Positions 1-8,123 of a DNA stretch of 64,000 nucleotides are shown here, one piece after another. Under the pieces are notes generated by a model. It was not told the origin of the DNA, ran no database searches, and saw nothing but the letters and a program-made list of their open reading frames with translations. Positions within the stretch are counted from its first letter, which is position 1, and every line of letters begins with the position of its first letter. The position numbers and the translations under genes are program-made. The stretch is from Geomonas agri (GTDB taxonomy: Bacteria > Desulfobacterota > Desulfuromonadia > Geobacterales > Geobacteraceae), in NCBI RefSeq assembly GCF_020179605.1, contig NZ_JAINZO010000001.1, positions 620,001 to 684,000 on the forward strand, written 5' to 3'.

Positions 1-49
1 GGAAAAATTTTTTCCCGCCATCATGAAAGTGACATTCATTGACATTTCA
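1..49 (+). promoter_or_regulatory. Region upstream of feoB with inverted repeats; candidate metalloregulator site
   Basis: Bases 1-15 form a perfect inverted repeat (GGAAAAA and TTTTTCC around one T). It could be the tail of a terminator of the preceding gene or an operator. Bases 23-50 read ATGAAA, then the partial direct repeats TGACATTCATTG and TGACATTTCATTG, then end in TTTCAT, so the outer six bases are palindromic. A Fur or DtxR-type box is expected before feoB, but this does not match a consensus well. The assignment is inference from position. Confidence 0.3.
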
Positions 50-85
50 TTGGCAAACGAACGTTAAAAAGGGGTAGGTAGAGTC

Positions 86-2077
86 ATGTCATTTTTTGGT
101 AAGAAGGGTTCCTGTCACGAAACACCAACCGTCAGCAGTACCGGCGCCAAGAAAGTGGCCCTGGTCGGGAATCCCAACGTCGGGAAAAGCGTGCTCTTCA
201 ACGCGCTGACCGGCGCTTACGTCACCGTCTCTAACTATCCCGGCACCTCCGTGGAGGTCTCCCGCGGCAACACCGCCATCAACGGCGAAGAATTCGAGAT
301 TATCGACACCCCGGGCATGTACTCCATCCTCCCCATCACCGAGGAGGAGCGGGTCGCCCGCGAGATCCTGCTTACCGAGCGGCCGCACCTCGTGCTGCAC
401 GTGCTCGACGCGCGCAACCTGGAGCGCATGCTCCCCATGACCCTGCAACTGATCGAGGCGGAGCTGCCGGTGGTGCTGGTGGTGAATATCATGGACGAGG
501 CCGCGCGCATGGGGCTGGAGATCGACATCCCCCTGTTGTCCCAGCGCCTGGGCATTCCCGTCATCGGGGCGGCCACCGCTAAAAAGGTGGGCCTGCCCGA
601 GATCCGCGCCGCCATCGCCGGTTCCAGCGCGAGCACTAGCGCCCCCTTCGTCTATTCCCGGCTCATGGAAGCGGACATCGCCGAGATTGCCGGCTGCCTC
701 AAGGGTGACTACATTCTCTCCAAGAAGTCGCTGGCGCTGCTCCTGTTGCAGGGTGACACCGAGGTGGCCGAACTGGTGCGCGACAGCGAGGGGGACGGAT
801 TTCCCCTGGTCGAGACCACGGTCCGGGAGAAGCGCTTCGAGCGCAGGGAGTCGTTCCACCTTGACCTCTCCATGGAGCGCAAGACCATCGTCAAGAAGGT
901 GCTGGACGGTGCCTTCCGGACGCCGCAGAAGCGGGTGGTCACCCTTGCCGAGCGCATTTCCCGCCTGACCGTGCGACCGAGCACCGGGGTACCGCTGCTC
1001 CTCGTCGTGCTCTACTTCGGCCTGTACCAGTTCGTGGGCGTCTTCGGCGCCGGGACGTTGGTCGATCTGCTGGAAGGGAAGGGGTTCGAGCAGTTCTTCA
1101 ACCCCTGGGTCACTGGCGTGGTCAAGGGTAACGTCCCCTGGCCCATCATCCAGGAGCTCTTCGTCGGCGAGTACGGCATCATCACCCTTGGTTTCCGCTA
1201 CGCCGTCGGCATCATCCTTCCTATCGTTGCCACCTTCTTCCTGTTCTTCTCCGTCCTGGAGGACAGCGGTTACTTCCCGCGCCTGGCGCTCCTGGTGGAC
1301 CGGGTCTTCAAGACCATGGGGCTCACTGGCCGCGCCGTCATTCCCATGGTTCTCGGGTTTGGCTGCGATACCATGGCTACCATGGTGACACGGACCCTGG
1401 AGACGGTGCGCGAGCGCGTCATCGCGACGGTGCTGCTGGCGCTGGCGATCCCCTGCTCGGCGCAGTTGGGGGTGATCATGTCGCTTCTGTCCAAGACCCC
1501 GGGCGCGCTCCTGGTCTGGGGTCTGTGCCTGTTCGGCATCTTCCTGCTGGTCGGCCTGCTGGCCTCCAAGGTGCTTCCGGGCGACACCCCGATGTTCTAC
1601 ATGGAGATCCCGCCCATGCGGCTGCCGCAGTTCTCCAACGTTCTGACCAAGACCTACACCCGTATGCAGTGGTACTTCATGGAGATCCTGCCGCTGTTCA
1701 TCCTGGCCTCGGTGCTTTTGTGGCTGGGCAAGGTCACCCATTTCTTCGAGAAAATGATCGAGGCTATGACCCCGGTGATGGCCTCCCTGGGGCTTCCCAA
1801 GGAAAGCGCCGTCGCCTTCATCTTCGGGTTCTTCCGTCGCGATTACGGCGCCGCCGGCCTTTACGACCTGCAGAGCAAGGGGCTGATGGATGCGCGCCAG
1901 TTGACCGTTGCCGCAGTGACCCTGACCCTGTTCATACCGTGCGTGGCGCAGTTCCTGATCATGAAGAAGGAGCGGGGTTGGAAAGTGGCCATCAGCATCG
2001 GCCTGTTCGTCTCCACCTTCGCCTTCGGCACCGGGTGGATATTGAACCGCGTCCTGCTCATGACCAACATCCTGTAA
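86..2077 (+). CDS. feoB: Ferrous iron transporter FeoB
   Basis: This is the inner-membrane Fe(II) permease FeoB with an N-terminal G-protein domain. The P-loop GNPNVGKS lies at residues 28-35, followed by the G3 motif DTPG and a G4-like NIMD. The C-terminal half holds the paired Gate/nucleoside-recognition membrane segments, including a conserved GFGCDTMATMVTRT stretch, and about eight hydrophobic segments. At 663 residues it is slightly shorter than the roughly 770 of E. coli FeoB. The ATG at 86 follows a purine-rich GGGGTAGGTAGAG. A cysteine-rich small protein and a DtxR/FeoA-type regulator lie just downstream in the same orientation, forming an iron-uptake module. A separate feoA gene would lie upstream of the window, if present. 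Family assignment is secure. Confidence 0.97.
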   Translation: MSFFGKKGSCHETPTVSSTGAKKVALVGNPNVGKSVLFNALTGAYVTVSNYPGTSVEVSRGNTAINGEEFEIIDTPGMYSILPITEEERVAREILLTERPHLVLHVLDARNLERMLPMTLQLIEAELPVVLVVNIMDEAARMGLEIDIPLLSQRLGIPVIGAATAKKVGLPEIRAAIAGSSASTSAPFVYSRLMEADIAEIAGCLKGDYILSKKSLALLLLQGDTEVAELVRDSEGDGFPLVETTVREKRFERRESFHLDLSMERKTIVKKVLDGAFRTPQKRVVTLAERISRLTVRPSTGVPLLLVVLYFGLYQFVGVFGAGTLVDLLEGKGFEQFFNPWVTGVVKGNVPWPIIQELFVGEYGIITLGFRYAVGIILPIVATFFLFFSVLEDSGYFPRLALLVDRVFKTMGLTGRAVIPMVLGFGCDTMATMVTRTLETVRERVIATVLLALAIPCSAQLGVIMSLLSKTPGALLVWGLCLFGIFLLVGLLASKVLPGDTPMFYMEIPPMRLPQFSNVLTKTYTRMQWYFMEILPLFILASVLLWLGKVTHFFEKMIEAMTPVMASLGLPKESAVAFIFGFFRRDYGAAGLYDLQSKGLMDARQLTVAAVTLTLFIPCVAQFLIMKKERGWKVAISIGLFVSTFAFGTGWILNRVLLMTNIL

Positions 2078-2101
2078 CGGGGCGACAACCAAAAAACACT
2101 C

Positions 2102-2262
2102 GAACAGGGATAAAAGGGGATAAAGGGGATAAAGGAATAAAGACACAAGGATAACAACTTTGAGATTTTGGTTACGTCCCAGACGTTGTCCTTTCTTTGC
2201 GACTTTGCGTCTTGGCGTGACACAGGTTTTTGCTTCAGGTGTTATCCCCTTTATCCCTGTTA
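2102..2262. repeat. Dispersed AACAGGGATAAA inverted-repeat element, copy A
   Basis: The left arm starts AACAGGGATAAAAGGGG and continues with further GGGATAAA units. The right arm is GTTATCCCCTTTATCCCTG followed by TTAA. Between them, on the minus strand, is a degenerate core related to CACGCAAAGNCGCAAAG (2194-2222 region). It fills the gap between feoB and the cysteine-rich gene, whose ribosome-binding site follows directly. Six other copies occur in this window. Confidence 0.85.
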
Positions 2263-2275
2263 AACAGAGGTTCAC

Positions 2276-2452
2276 ATGAGGTGCGGATTTTGCGGACATG
2301 AGTTCGCGGAGAGCGAAGGAAACGTGGGGTGCAAGAATTGCCCGATGTCATCCGGCTGCAAGATGGTAAAATGTCCCCGCTGCAATTATGAGAATCCGCC
2401 CGAACCGGCTCTCGTTAAAGGACTTAAGAAGATGTTCGGCAAAAAAGGATAG
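2276..2452 (+). CDS. Small cysteine-rich zinc-ribbon-like protein of the Feo module
   Basis: This 58-residue protein is too short for ordinary gene calling. It starts MRCGFCGHEF and has seven cysteines in CxxC-type pairs: C3/C6, C19/C22, C28 and C33/C36. The C-terminus is lysine-rich. The layout suggests a rubredoxin-like or zinc-ribbon fold binding one or two metal ions. The ATG is preceded by GAGG at a spacing of five bases. Lying between feoB and an iron-responsive regulator, it probably acts in ferrous iron uptake as a FeoB-associated cysteine-rich accessory protein. That role is inferred from context and size, not from recognised homology. Confidence 0.75.
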   Translation: MRCGFCGHEFAESEGNVGCKNCPMSSGCKMVKCPRCNYENPPEPALVKGLKKMFGKKG

Positions 2453-2509
2453 AGTATAGCGCCCGTGGGCCGCAACGATGACCCCGAGTGAGGGTGAAAA
2501 GGAGAAGGT

Positions 2510-3154
2510 ATGAAGCTTAGCGATAAAGCGGAAGAGATACTGGAGGCGCTCTGGATCGAGTCGGAGGAGAAGGGGATCGGCTACGCCGAACTGGACCGGA
2601 TGGAGATCGCCGCGTCCGACCCCGCCTACCACGAACTCTCCGCGCAGGCCCTGGTGGAGATCAGGGACGGGCGCATCTACTTCCGCCCGGAGGGACGCGA
2701 GGAAGGGCGCATGACCATCAGGCGGCACCGCCTGGCCGAGAGGCTGATGATGGACGTGCTGAACATCAGGGGCGAAAGCGGTGACGTCAAGGCCTGCCAG
2801 TTCGAGCATCTCCTGAACGAAGGTGTGGACAGCAAGGTCTGCACCATGCTGAACCACCCGGCCACCTGCCCGCACGGCAAGCCGATCCCTCCCGGGGAGT
2901 GCTGCGAGGAGGCCCGCAAAAGCGGTGACCTCGGCGTGGTACCGCTCACCGAGTTGAAGCCTGGCGACGACGGCGACATCGCCTACATCCAGACCGAGGA
3001 CAGCAAGAAAATGCAGAAGCTGATGGCGATGGGAGTGCTCCCGGGCAACCGGATCTCCCTGCTGCAGGCGTTCCCCTCCTATATCTTCCGGGTCGGGTTC
3101 TCCGAATTCGCCATCGACTCGGCCATGGCGCGCGAGATTTTCGTAAGGCGGTAG
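2510..3154 (+). CDS. DtxR-type iron-dependent regulator with C-terminal FeoA domain
   Basis: A 214-residue cytoplasmic protein. Residues 1-65 form a winged helix of the DtxR/MntR kind, though divergent in the recognition region. Residues 65-120 resemble the DtxR dimerisation/metal domain (RRHRLAERLMMDVL, then a cysteine- and histidine-containing stretch CPHGKPIPPGECC). Residues about 140-214 form a FeoA/SH3-like domain (LMAMGVLPGNRISLLQAFPS). It probably senses Fe(II) or Mn(II) and controls the adjacent feo genes. The ATG follows GGAGAAGGT. An intrinsic terminator lies 44 bases after the stop. Family placement is good; the metal and target genes are inferred. Confidence 0.85.
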   Translation: MKLSDKAEEILEALWIESEEKGIGYAELDRMEIAASDPAYHELSAQALVEIRDGRIYFRPEGREEGRMTIRRHRLAERLMMDVLNIRGESGDVKACQFEHLLNEGVDSKVCTMLNHPATCPHGKPIPPGECCEEARKSGDLGVVPLTELKPGDDGDIAYIQTEDSKKMQKLMAMGVLPGNRISLLQAFPSYIFRVGFSEFAIDSAMAREIFVRR

Positions 3155-3197
3155 CTGGCGGGCCTGCGGCCCTGTCCAGACCACCCATGCAGCAACG

Positions 3198-3228
3198 AGG
3201 GCGTCCCTTCACGGGGGCGCCCTTTTTT
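3198..3228 (+). terminator. Intrinsic terminator after the feo regulator
   Basis: Stem AGGGCGTCCC pairs with GGGGCGCCCT (one G-U pair) around a short loop, followed by a T run. It closes the feo transcription unit. Confidence 0.88.
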
Positions 3229-3367
3229 GTGGTCAAAAGTTACCGACTTTATTGGCAATGCAGCGTTGGATCGGGGGCGGTGACCTGCCGGGTGCGGCAA
3301 TAATGCCAATCAGGGCGCGCATTTCCCATTAAATTGCGGAAGTTTCGAATTACATGAGAAAAAGGCT

Positions 3368-3394
3368 TCAAGATCTGCCCAAGCCTGTCGATAA
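3368..3394 (+). promoter_or_regulatory. Sigma28 (FliA)-like promoter of the chemotaxis operon
   Basis: TCAAG at 3368-3372 is followed after 14 bases by GTCGATAA at 3387-3394. The known FliA pattern in Pseudomonas-type bacteria is TCAAG, 12-14 bases, then GCCGATAA, so only one base of the -10 element differs. The start codon of the first che gene is about 75 bases downstream. The functional assignment is inference from the match and context. Confidence 0.6.
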
Positions 3395-3469
3395 AATAAC
3401 TCAACCGGGCCGCTCGGCAAAAAACTGGCTGGCCACGGTGGACAACCCTCACAGAGTAAAAGGAACGTT

Positions 3470-5266
3470 ATGATAGCTGGCGGCAACGATAACGGCACCC
3501 AGGATTCGGAAGTCAGGGCGCTGGCGCCGGGATGGTCCGGTGTCCTGGCCAAGGCTGCGGTGGAACTGGCCGTGATTGCGGGGACCACCGAGGACGAGTT
3601 CCTGGCCATCGGCGGCAGGCTCCAGGACTTCTACCAGCGCGGGTTGGGGATCTCCGGTCTCGCCTCGGACATGGTGGGCGAGGTCGCGGGAGATCACGTG
3701 ACCGGCGCCATGGACCGCCTGGGGGAGATGCTCGACCACATGGGACACTACGTGGACCGGGCCCAGAACGAGATCGAAGGGAGCGCCCAGACGCTGCGCG
3801 AGATCCTCGGGCTGCTGGAAAAGGTCAGTGATCCTCTCTCGGGATTCAAGAAGGTGAACAAGGTGCTGCGCATGCTGGGGATCTCGACCAAGATCGAAAG
3901 CGCGCGTTTGGGGCAGAGCGCCGCCGGGTTTGACACCCTGGCCAGCGACGTCGGCGAGCTCTCGGTACAGGTCAACGACAAGGCTGCCTTTATCATGAAG
4001 AGAAAGGACGACCTGGCACGGGAGATCGAGCAGACCCTGTCCGGAGTGCTGGAGGCAGGCGCCAAGCAGCATGACAAGGTCATCGAGGTGCTGGCGCGAA
4101 CCAAGAAGAGCCTGCAGTCCCTCACCGATATCAACTCGCGCTGTTCCAGTTCTGTGGCGCTGGTCTCCGCCGTCTCCGACGAGGTGTACCGCTCCATCGG
4201 CGACGTGGTCATGTCCATGCAGGCCCACGATATCGTGCGCCAGCAGATCGAGCATGTCCATGAGGCGCTGGACGAGGTCAAGGACGGTCTCGACTCCGGC
4301 AGCTGCGGCGCGGACACGACCGCCACCATCTGCGAACTGCAGATAGCCCAGCTGCGCCACGCCTCTGACGAGCTGGACGGCGCGGTGCGGATCATCATTG
4401 AGAGCCTGAGGGAGGTGGCCAGGAAGCAGTCCGGCCTTTCCTCCCAAACCAGCGGCATGTCGGGCATCGCTGACCAGGCGGGGGGAAGCTTCTTCACCGG
4501 GATGGAACGGGATATCTCGGTGGTCTCGGACGCGCTTCTCGAAAGTTCCAAGGTGAACCAGGCGCTGTGCGTGGCCATGGCCACGGTGGCGGAGACGGTG
4601 GGGGAGATCGCCACCTTCGTCGGGGACATTGAGAAGATCGGCGAAGAGATCAAGCTGATCGCCTTGAACGCCCAGATCAAGTCGGCCTACACCGGCGACG
4701 AGGGGGCGGCGCTCGGGGTGCTTGCAGAGGCCATTCAACGTCTTTCCATCGACGCCATCGATCATACCGGGGCTGTCTCCGGGACGCTGCAGGGGATCAT
4801 CGCGGTCACCGACCGGCTCAGCCAGGGGGTAAGCGTCGAGACCACGGGGCTGGAGAGCGAGGTGCACGGCATGGTGCAGACCCTTTCCGGTCTGGTGCAG
4901 ACCCTGAGGCAGGTGAACGATACGCTGCAGCGCTCGCTGCACGAAATGGACGACTCCGTCACCCGGCTCTCCAACGATATCGAGCAGGTGGTGTCGGGGA
5001 TCACGGTGCACCGCAAGGTGGCCCAGGTGCTGGAAGAGTCGATCCGGGCCATCTCCGGGGTTGCCACCGAAGCTCGCAGGCTGGCTCCGGCGGGCATGGG
5101 GGGCAATCTGGACCAACTTGCCCAGCGCTACACCATGCAGAGTGAACGCAGGATCCATGAATCGCTGAGCGGGCCCGCTACCGGCGGGAGGATGCCCACC
5201 CACTCTGCGCCGCCCCCGCCGGCGGCCGATGATGACGAGTTGGGCGGCAACGTGGAACTTTTCTAG
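3470..5266 (+). CDS. Soluble MCP-like chemotaxis signalling protein
   Basis: A 598-residue helical protein with no membrane segment or signal peptide. Two stretches resemble the hairpin tip of methyl-accepting chemotaxis proteins. One is at about residues 135-165 (LGISTKIESARLG, then GFDTLASDVGELS). The other is at about 395-425 (IALNAQIKSAYTG, then LAEAIQRLS) and matches the usual LALNAAIEAARAG pattern in degenerate form. Long heptad-rich helices surround both. It opens an operon continuing with STAS, CheY and CheA genes, so it probably organises or inputs to that CheA. It could instead be a cytoplasmic receptor with an unknown sensory part. The final 40 residues are proline-rich. Exact function is unknown. 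Confidence 0.7.
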   Translation: MIAGGNDNGTQDSEVRALAPGWSGVLAKAAVELAVIAGTTEDEFLAIGGRLQDFYQRGLGISGLASDMVGEVAGDHVTGAMDRLGEMLDHMGHYVDRAQNEIEGSAQTLREILGLLEKVSDPLSGFKKVNKVLRMLGISTKIESARLGQSAAGFDTLASDVGELSVQVNDKAAFIMKRKDDLAREIEQTLSGVLEAGAKQHDKVIEVLARTKKSLQSLTDINSRCSSSVALVSAVSDEVYRSIGDVVMSMQAHDIVRQQIEHVHEALDEVKDGLDSGSCGADTTATICELQIAQLRHASDELDGAVRIIIESLREVARKQSGLSSQTSGMSGIADQAGGSFFTGMERDISVVSDALLESSKVNQALCVAMATVAETVGEIATFVGDIEKIGEEIKLIALNAQIKSAYTGDEGAALGVLAEAIQRLSIDAIDHTGAVSGTLQGIIAVTDRLSQGVSVETTGLESEVHGMVQTLSGLVQTLRQVNDTLQRSLHEMDDSVTRLSNDIEQVVSGITVHRKVAQVLEESIRAISGVATEARRLAPAGMGGNLDQLAQRYTMQSERRIHESLSGPATGGRMPTHSAPPPPAADDDELGGNVELF

Positions 5267-5284
5267 ATTAACGAGAGGACCTAT

Positions 5285-5644
5285 ATGGACGAAGTGAAGT
5301 TGGAACGGGTCAAAGACCCGCAGGGGGCAACACAGACGCTGATGGTTTCCGGCGGCGTCACCATCTGCGAGGCCCGGGATTTCCGGGACGCGCTCCTGGC
5401 GACACTTGAGGATGCACCGGAGGTGCGGGTGGATGTCTCCGCCCTGACCGGGATCGATCTTACCGGGCTGCAGCTATTGTGCTCGGCGCACCAGAGCGCG
5501 CTGCGCCGCGGCAAGACCCTGCACATATTCGACGGTGGCAACACCACCTTCCGTGAAGCGGCGACCGGCGCCGGATTTCAAAGGCAAACCGGGTGTCCGC
5601 AAGATCGAGCTTGCAGTTGCATCTGGGTAGGAGGAGAGAGCTAA
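5285..5644 (+). CDS. STAS-domain protein (anti-sigma antagonist type) of the che operon
   Basis: A 119-residue single-domain STAS protein. In the helix-preceding loop the usual phosphorylatable DSSG is replaced by DLTGLQLL, so the position corresponding to the regulatory serine is threonine. This variant is common in STAS proteins linked to chemotaxis clusters. The gene starts 18 bases after the MCP-like gene and its TAA stop overlaps the cheY start (TAATG). It may be a phosphorylation-gated or simple scaffold partner of the kinase. That role is inferred. The last 20 residues (cysteine-containing, after residue 98) look less conserved. Confidence 0.82.
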   Translation: MDEVKLERVKDPQGATQTLMVSGGVTICEARDFRDALLATLEDAPEVRVDVSALTGIDLTGLQLLCSAHQSALRRGKTLHIFDGGNTTFREAATGAGFQRQTGCPQDRACSCIWVGGES

Positions 5645-6009
5645 TGGCCAAAGTGATAATGACAGCGGATGATTCTGCCAGCGTACGGCAGATGGTGACC
5701 TTCACCCTGAAGCAGGGTGGCTACGATGTCGTGGAGGCCGTGGATGGTAAGGACGCGCTGCAAAAGCTTGCCAACACCAAGGTCGACATGCTGATCACCG
5801 ACCTGAACATGCCCAACCTCGACGGCATCGGGCTGATCAAGGGGGCCAGGGCGTTGGCTAGCTGTAAGTTCATCCCCATCGTCATGCTGACGACTGAATC
5901 GCAGGATTCCAAGAAGCAGGAAGGGAAGGCCGCCGGGGCCACCGGCTGGATCGTGAAGCCCTTCAAACCGGAACAACTCATGGCGGTTGTGAAGAAGGTG
6001 CTGGGATGA
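5644..6009 (+). CDS. cheY: CheY-type single-domain response regulator
   Basis: A 121-residue receiver domain. It has acidic residues D9 and D10, phosphoacceptor D53 in LITDLNMPNLDG, T83 and invariant K105 in VKPF, so all catalytic positions are intact. An upstream in-frame codon would add 17 residues, but the ATG at 5644 is preceded by GGAGGAGAG and gives the standard CheY length. The stop overlaps the cheA start (ATGA), indicating translational coupling. It is expected to receive phosphate from the CheA encoded next. Confidence 0.95.
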   Translation: MAKVIMTADDSASVRQMVTFTLKQGGYDVVEAVDGKDALQKLANTKVDMLITDLNMPNLDGIGLIKGARALASCKFIPIVMLTTESQDSKKQEGKAAGATGWIVKPFKPEQLMAVVKKVLG

Positions 6010-8099
6010 TCGACCTTCATCGGCAGGCATTCAAGGAAGAGGCATACGAGCTCCTGGCGGAACTGGAGAGTTCGCTGCTGGAGCTTGAGGAGCGGCCCGA
6101 TGACCAGGATCTGATCGGCCGGGTGTTCCGGGCCATGCACACAATCAAGGGGTCCGGCTCCATGTTCGGTTTCGACGACATCGCGAGCTTTACCCACGAG
6201 GTGGAAACCGTCTTCGACATGGTGCGCAACGGCAAGTTAAGCGTCACCAGCCGGCTGGTGAACCTGACCCTGGCAGCCCGGGACCAGATCCGGGCCATGC
6301 TCGACGCCGCTGACAGCGGTGCGGAAACCGACCTGCAGGCGAGCGCCGGGATCATCGTCGGCCTGCGCGAATTGGCCGGTTTCGGCGGCAGCGGCGCGGC
6401 GGCAACGACCGAGCGACACGAGGAGGCGGAGCAACCGCAAAAAGACCCCGTCACCTACCGGATCCGCTTCGTCCCCCCGCGGGACATCTTCGTCTCCGGC
6501 ACCAACCCCCTGAACCTGCTGGCCGAGATGAAGGAGCTGGGGACCTGTACCGTGGTGGCGCAGACCGATGGGTTCCCCCCGCTGGAGGAGATGGACCCCG
6601 AGGGGTGCTACGTATACTGGGACGTGATCCTCACCACCGACCAGGGTGAGAACGCGGTGCGCGACATCTTCATCTTCGTTGAGGACGACTGCGACCTGAA
6701 GATCGAAGTGGTGGCCGAGCACAACCGCTACGACGAGCAGCAGGACTACAAGAAACTGGGCGAGATCCTCCTGGAGCGGGGGGATATCACCCTGGATGAG
6801 ATGAAGGCCGTCCTGGCACGCCAAAAGAGGTTCGGTGAGCTTGCGATCTCCGAGGGGATCATTCCCGAAGGGAAGGTGAAATCTGCCCTGGCGGAGCAAA
6901 AGCACGTCAAGGAGGTGCGCCAGGAGAAGCAGGTAGCGGAGGCATCCTCCAGTATCCGGGTCCCGGCCGAGCGGCTCGACCTCCTGGTCAACCTGGTGGG
7001 AGAGATGGTTACGGTGCAGGCGCGCCTGTCGCAGACCGCGGCCCATCGCGACGACGCGGAGCTCATGGCCATCGCCGAAGAGGTGGAGCGCCTCACCGCC
7101 GAGTTGCGCGACAGCGCCCTCAACATCCGCATGCTCCCCATCGGCAGCACCTTCAGCAAGTTCAAGCGCCTGGTGCGCGACCTTTCCGCCGAGTTGGGCA
7201 AGCAGATCGAGATGACAACGGAAGGTGAGGAGACCGAGCTGGACAAGACGGTGATCGAGAAGCTGAACGATCCGCTGGTGCACCTGATCCGGAACAGCAT
7301 CGACCACGGCATCGAGCTTCCCGATGCGCGCGAGGCGGCTGGCAAGCCGGCGCGGGGCACCGTGCATCTTGCCGCCATCCACTCCGGCGACAGCGTGCTG
7401 ATCACCATCGCCGACGACGGGGCCGGGCTGGACAAGGAGGCGATCCGCACCAAGGGGATCGAGCGCGGCATCATCTCCGCCAGCGCCGAACTTTCCGAGA
7501 AGGAGCTTTTCAACCTCATCTTCGCGCCGGGCTTCTCCACGGCCAAGACCGTCTCCTCGATCTCGGGGCGCGGCGTCGGCATGGACGTGGTGAAACGGGC
7601 CATCGAGGCGCTGCGCGGCAGCATCGACATCACCAGCGTACGCGGCCAGGGGACCCGCATCACCGTGAAGATCCCGCTCACCCTGGCCATCATCGAGAGC
7701 CTGCTGGTGAAGATCGGCAACGACGCTTTCATGCTGCCTCTGGCCATGGTCGACGAATGCGTCGAGCTGACCCGCGATGACGTGGCGCGCTCGCACGGCA
7801 GGAACCTCGCACACGTACGCGAGCACCTGGTCCCCTACATACCGCTCAGGCAGCATTTCCGCATCAGCGGCGAGCCGCCGGAGATCGAGCAGATCGTGAT
7901 CACCCAGGTGAACGGGATGCGGGTCGGTTTCGTGGTGGACCACGTGATCGGTGAGCACCAGACGGTGATCAAGTCGCTGGGGCGTGCCTACAAGGACACC
8001 GAGGGGATCTCCGGAGCCACCATCCTCGGCGACGGTTCGGTGGCGCTGATACTGGACGTCCCGCAGCTGGTGCAGGCGGCCGAGATGGATCAGAACTGA
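6006..8099 (+). CDS. cheA: Chemotaxis histidine kinase CheA
   Basis: A 697-residue CheA. The N-terminal HPt domain carries H45 in HTIKGSGSMFGF. Around residues 248-300 there is a tandem pair of LGEILLERGDITLDEM-like and FGELAISEGIIPEG-like units, resembling the small helical repeats at the N-terminus of type II secretion/MshE ATPases. Then come the P3 dimerisation helices, an ATPase domain with N-box NDPLVHLIRNSIDHG, G1 DDGAGL and G2 GRGVGMDVV, and a C-terminal CheW-like domain. A classical P2 (CheY-binding) region is not evident. The ATGA overlap with cheY and the downstream cheR/cheD/cheB genes show a complete phosphorelay and adaptation operon. Confidence 0.96.
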   Translation: MIDLHRQAFKEEAYELLAELESSLLELEERPDDQDLIGRVFRAMHTIKGSGSMFGFDDIASFTHEVETVFDMVRNGKLSVTSRLVNLTLAARDQIRAMLDAADSGAETDLQASAGIIVGLRELAGFGGSGAAATTERHEEAEQPQKDPVTYRIRFVPPRDIFVSGTNPLNLLAEMKELGTCTVVAQTDGFPPLEEMDPEGCYVYWDVILTTDQGENAVRDIFIFVEDDCDLKIEVVAEHNRYDEQQDYKKLGEILLERGDITLDEMKAVLARQKRFGELAISEGIIPEGKVKSALAEQKHVKEVRQEKQVAEASSSIRVPAERLDLLVNLVGEMVTVQARLSQTAAHRDDAELMAIAEEVERLTAELRDSALNIRMLPIGSTFSKFKRLVRDLSAELGKQIEMTTEGEETELDKTVIEKLNDPLVHLIRNSIDHGIELPDAREAAGKPARGTVHLAAIHSGDSVLITIADDGAGLDKEAIRTKGIERGIISASAELSEKELFNLIFAPGFSTAKTVSSISGRGVGMDVVKRAIEALRGSIDITSVRGQGTRITVKIPLTLAIIESLLVKIGNDAFMLPLAMVDECVELTRDDVARSHGRNLAHVREHLVPYIPLRQHFRISGEPPEIEQIVITQVNGMRVGFVVDHVIGEHQTVIKSLGRAYKDTEGISGATILGDGSVALILDVPQLVQAAEMDQN

Positions 8100-8123
8100 T
8101 GATGAGGGGAGGACGTAGCGCCT

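Larger units (their letters stand above)
3155..3469. other. 315-base intergenic region between feo module and che operon
   Basis: No gene is seen. It holds the terminator at 3198-3228, an ATTGGCA/TGCCAAT inverted pair (3251-3257 and 3304-3310) and the sigma28-like promoter at 3368-3394. Confidence 0.7.

Noticed and set aside
89-2299. Open frame of more than 700 codons on the strand opposite feoB
   Set aside because: It mirrors a clear FeoB gene, is histidine/glutamine/glycine-rich in the way GC-rich antisense frames are, and has no recognisable domain. Similar long antisense frames occur opposite cheA, pyrG and others.
3147-3155. GGCGGTAGC, resembling the ops element that recruits RfaH
   Set aside because: It lies at the end of the DtxR-type gene, just before a terminator, with no polysaccharide operon following.
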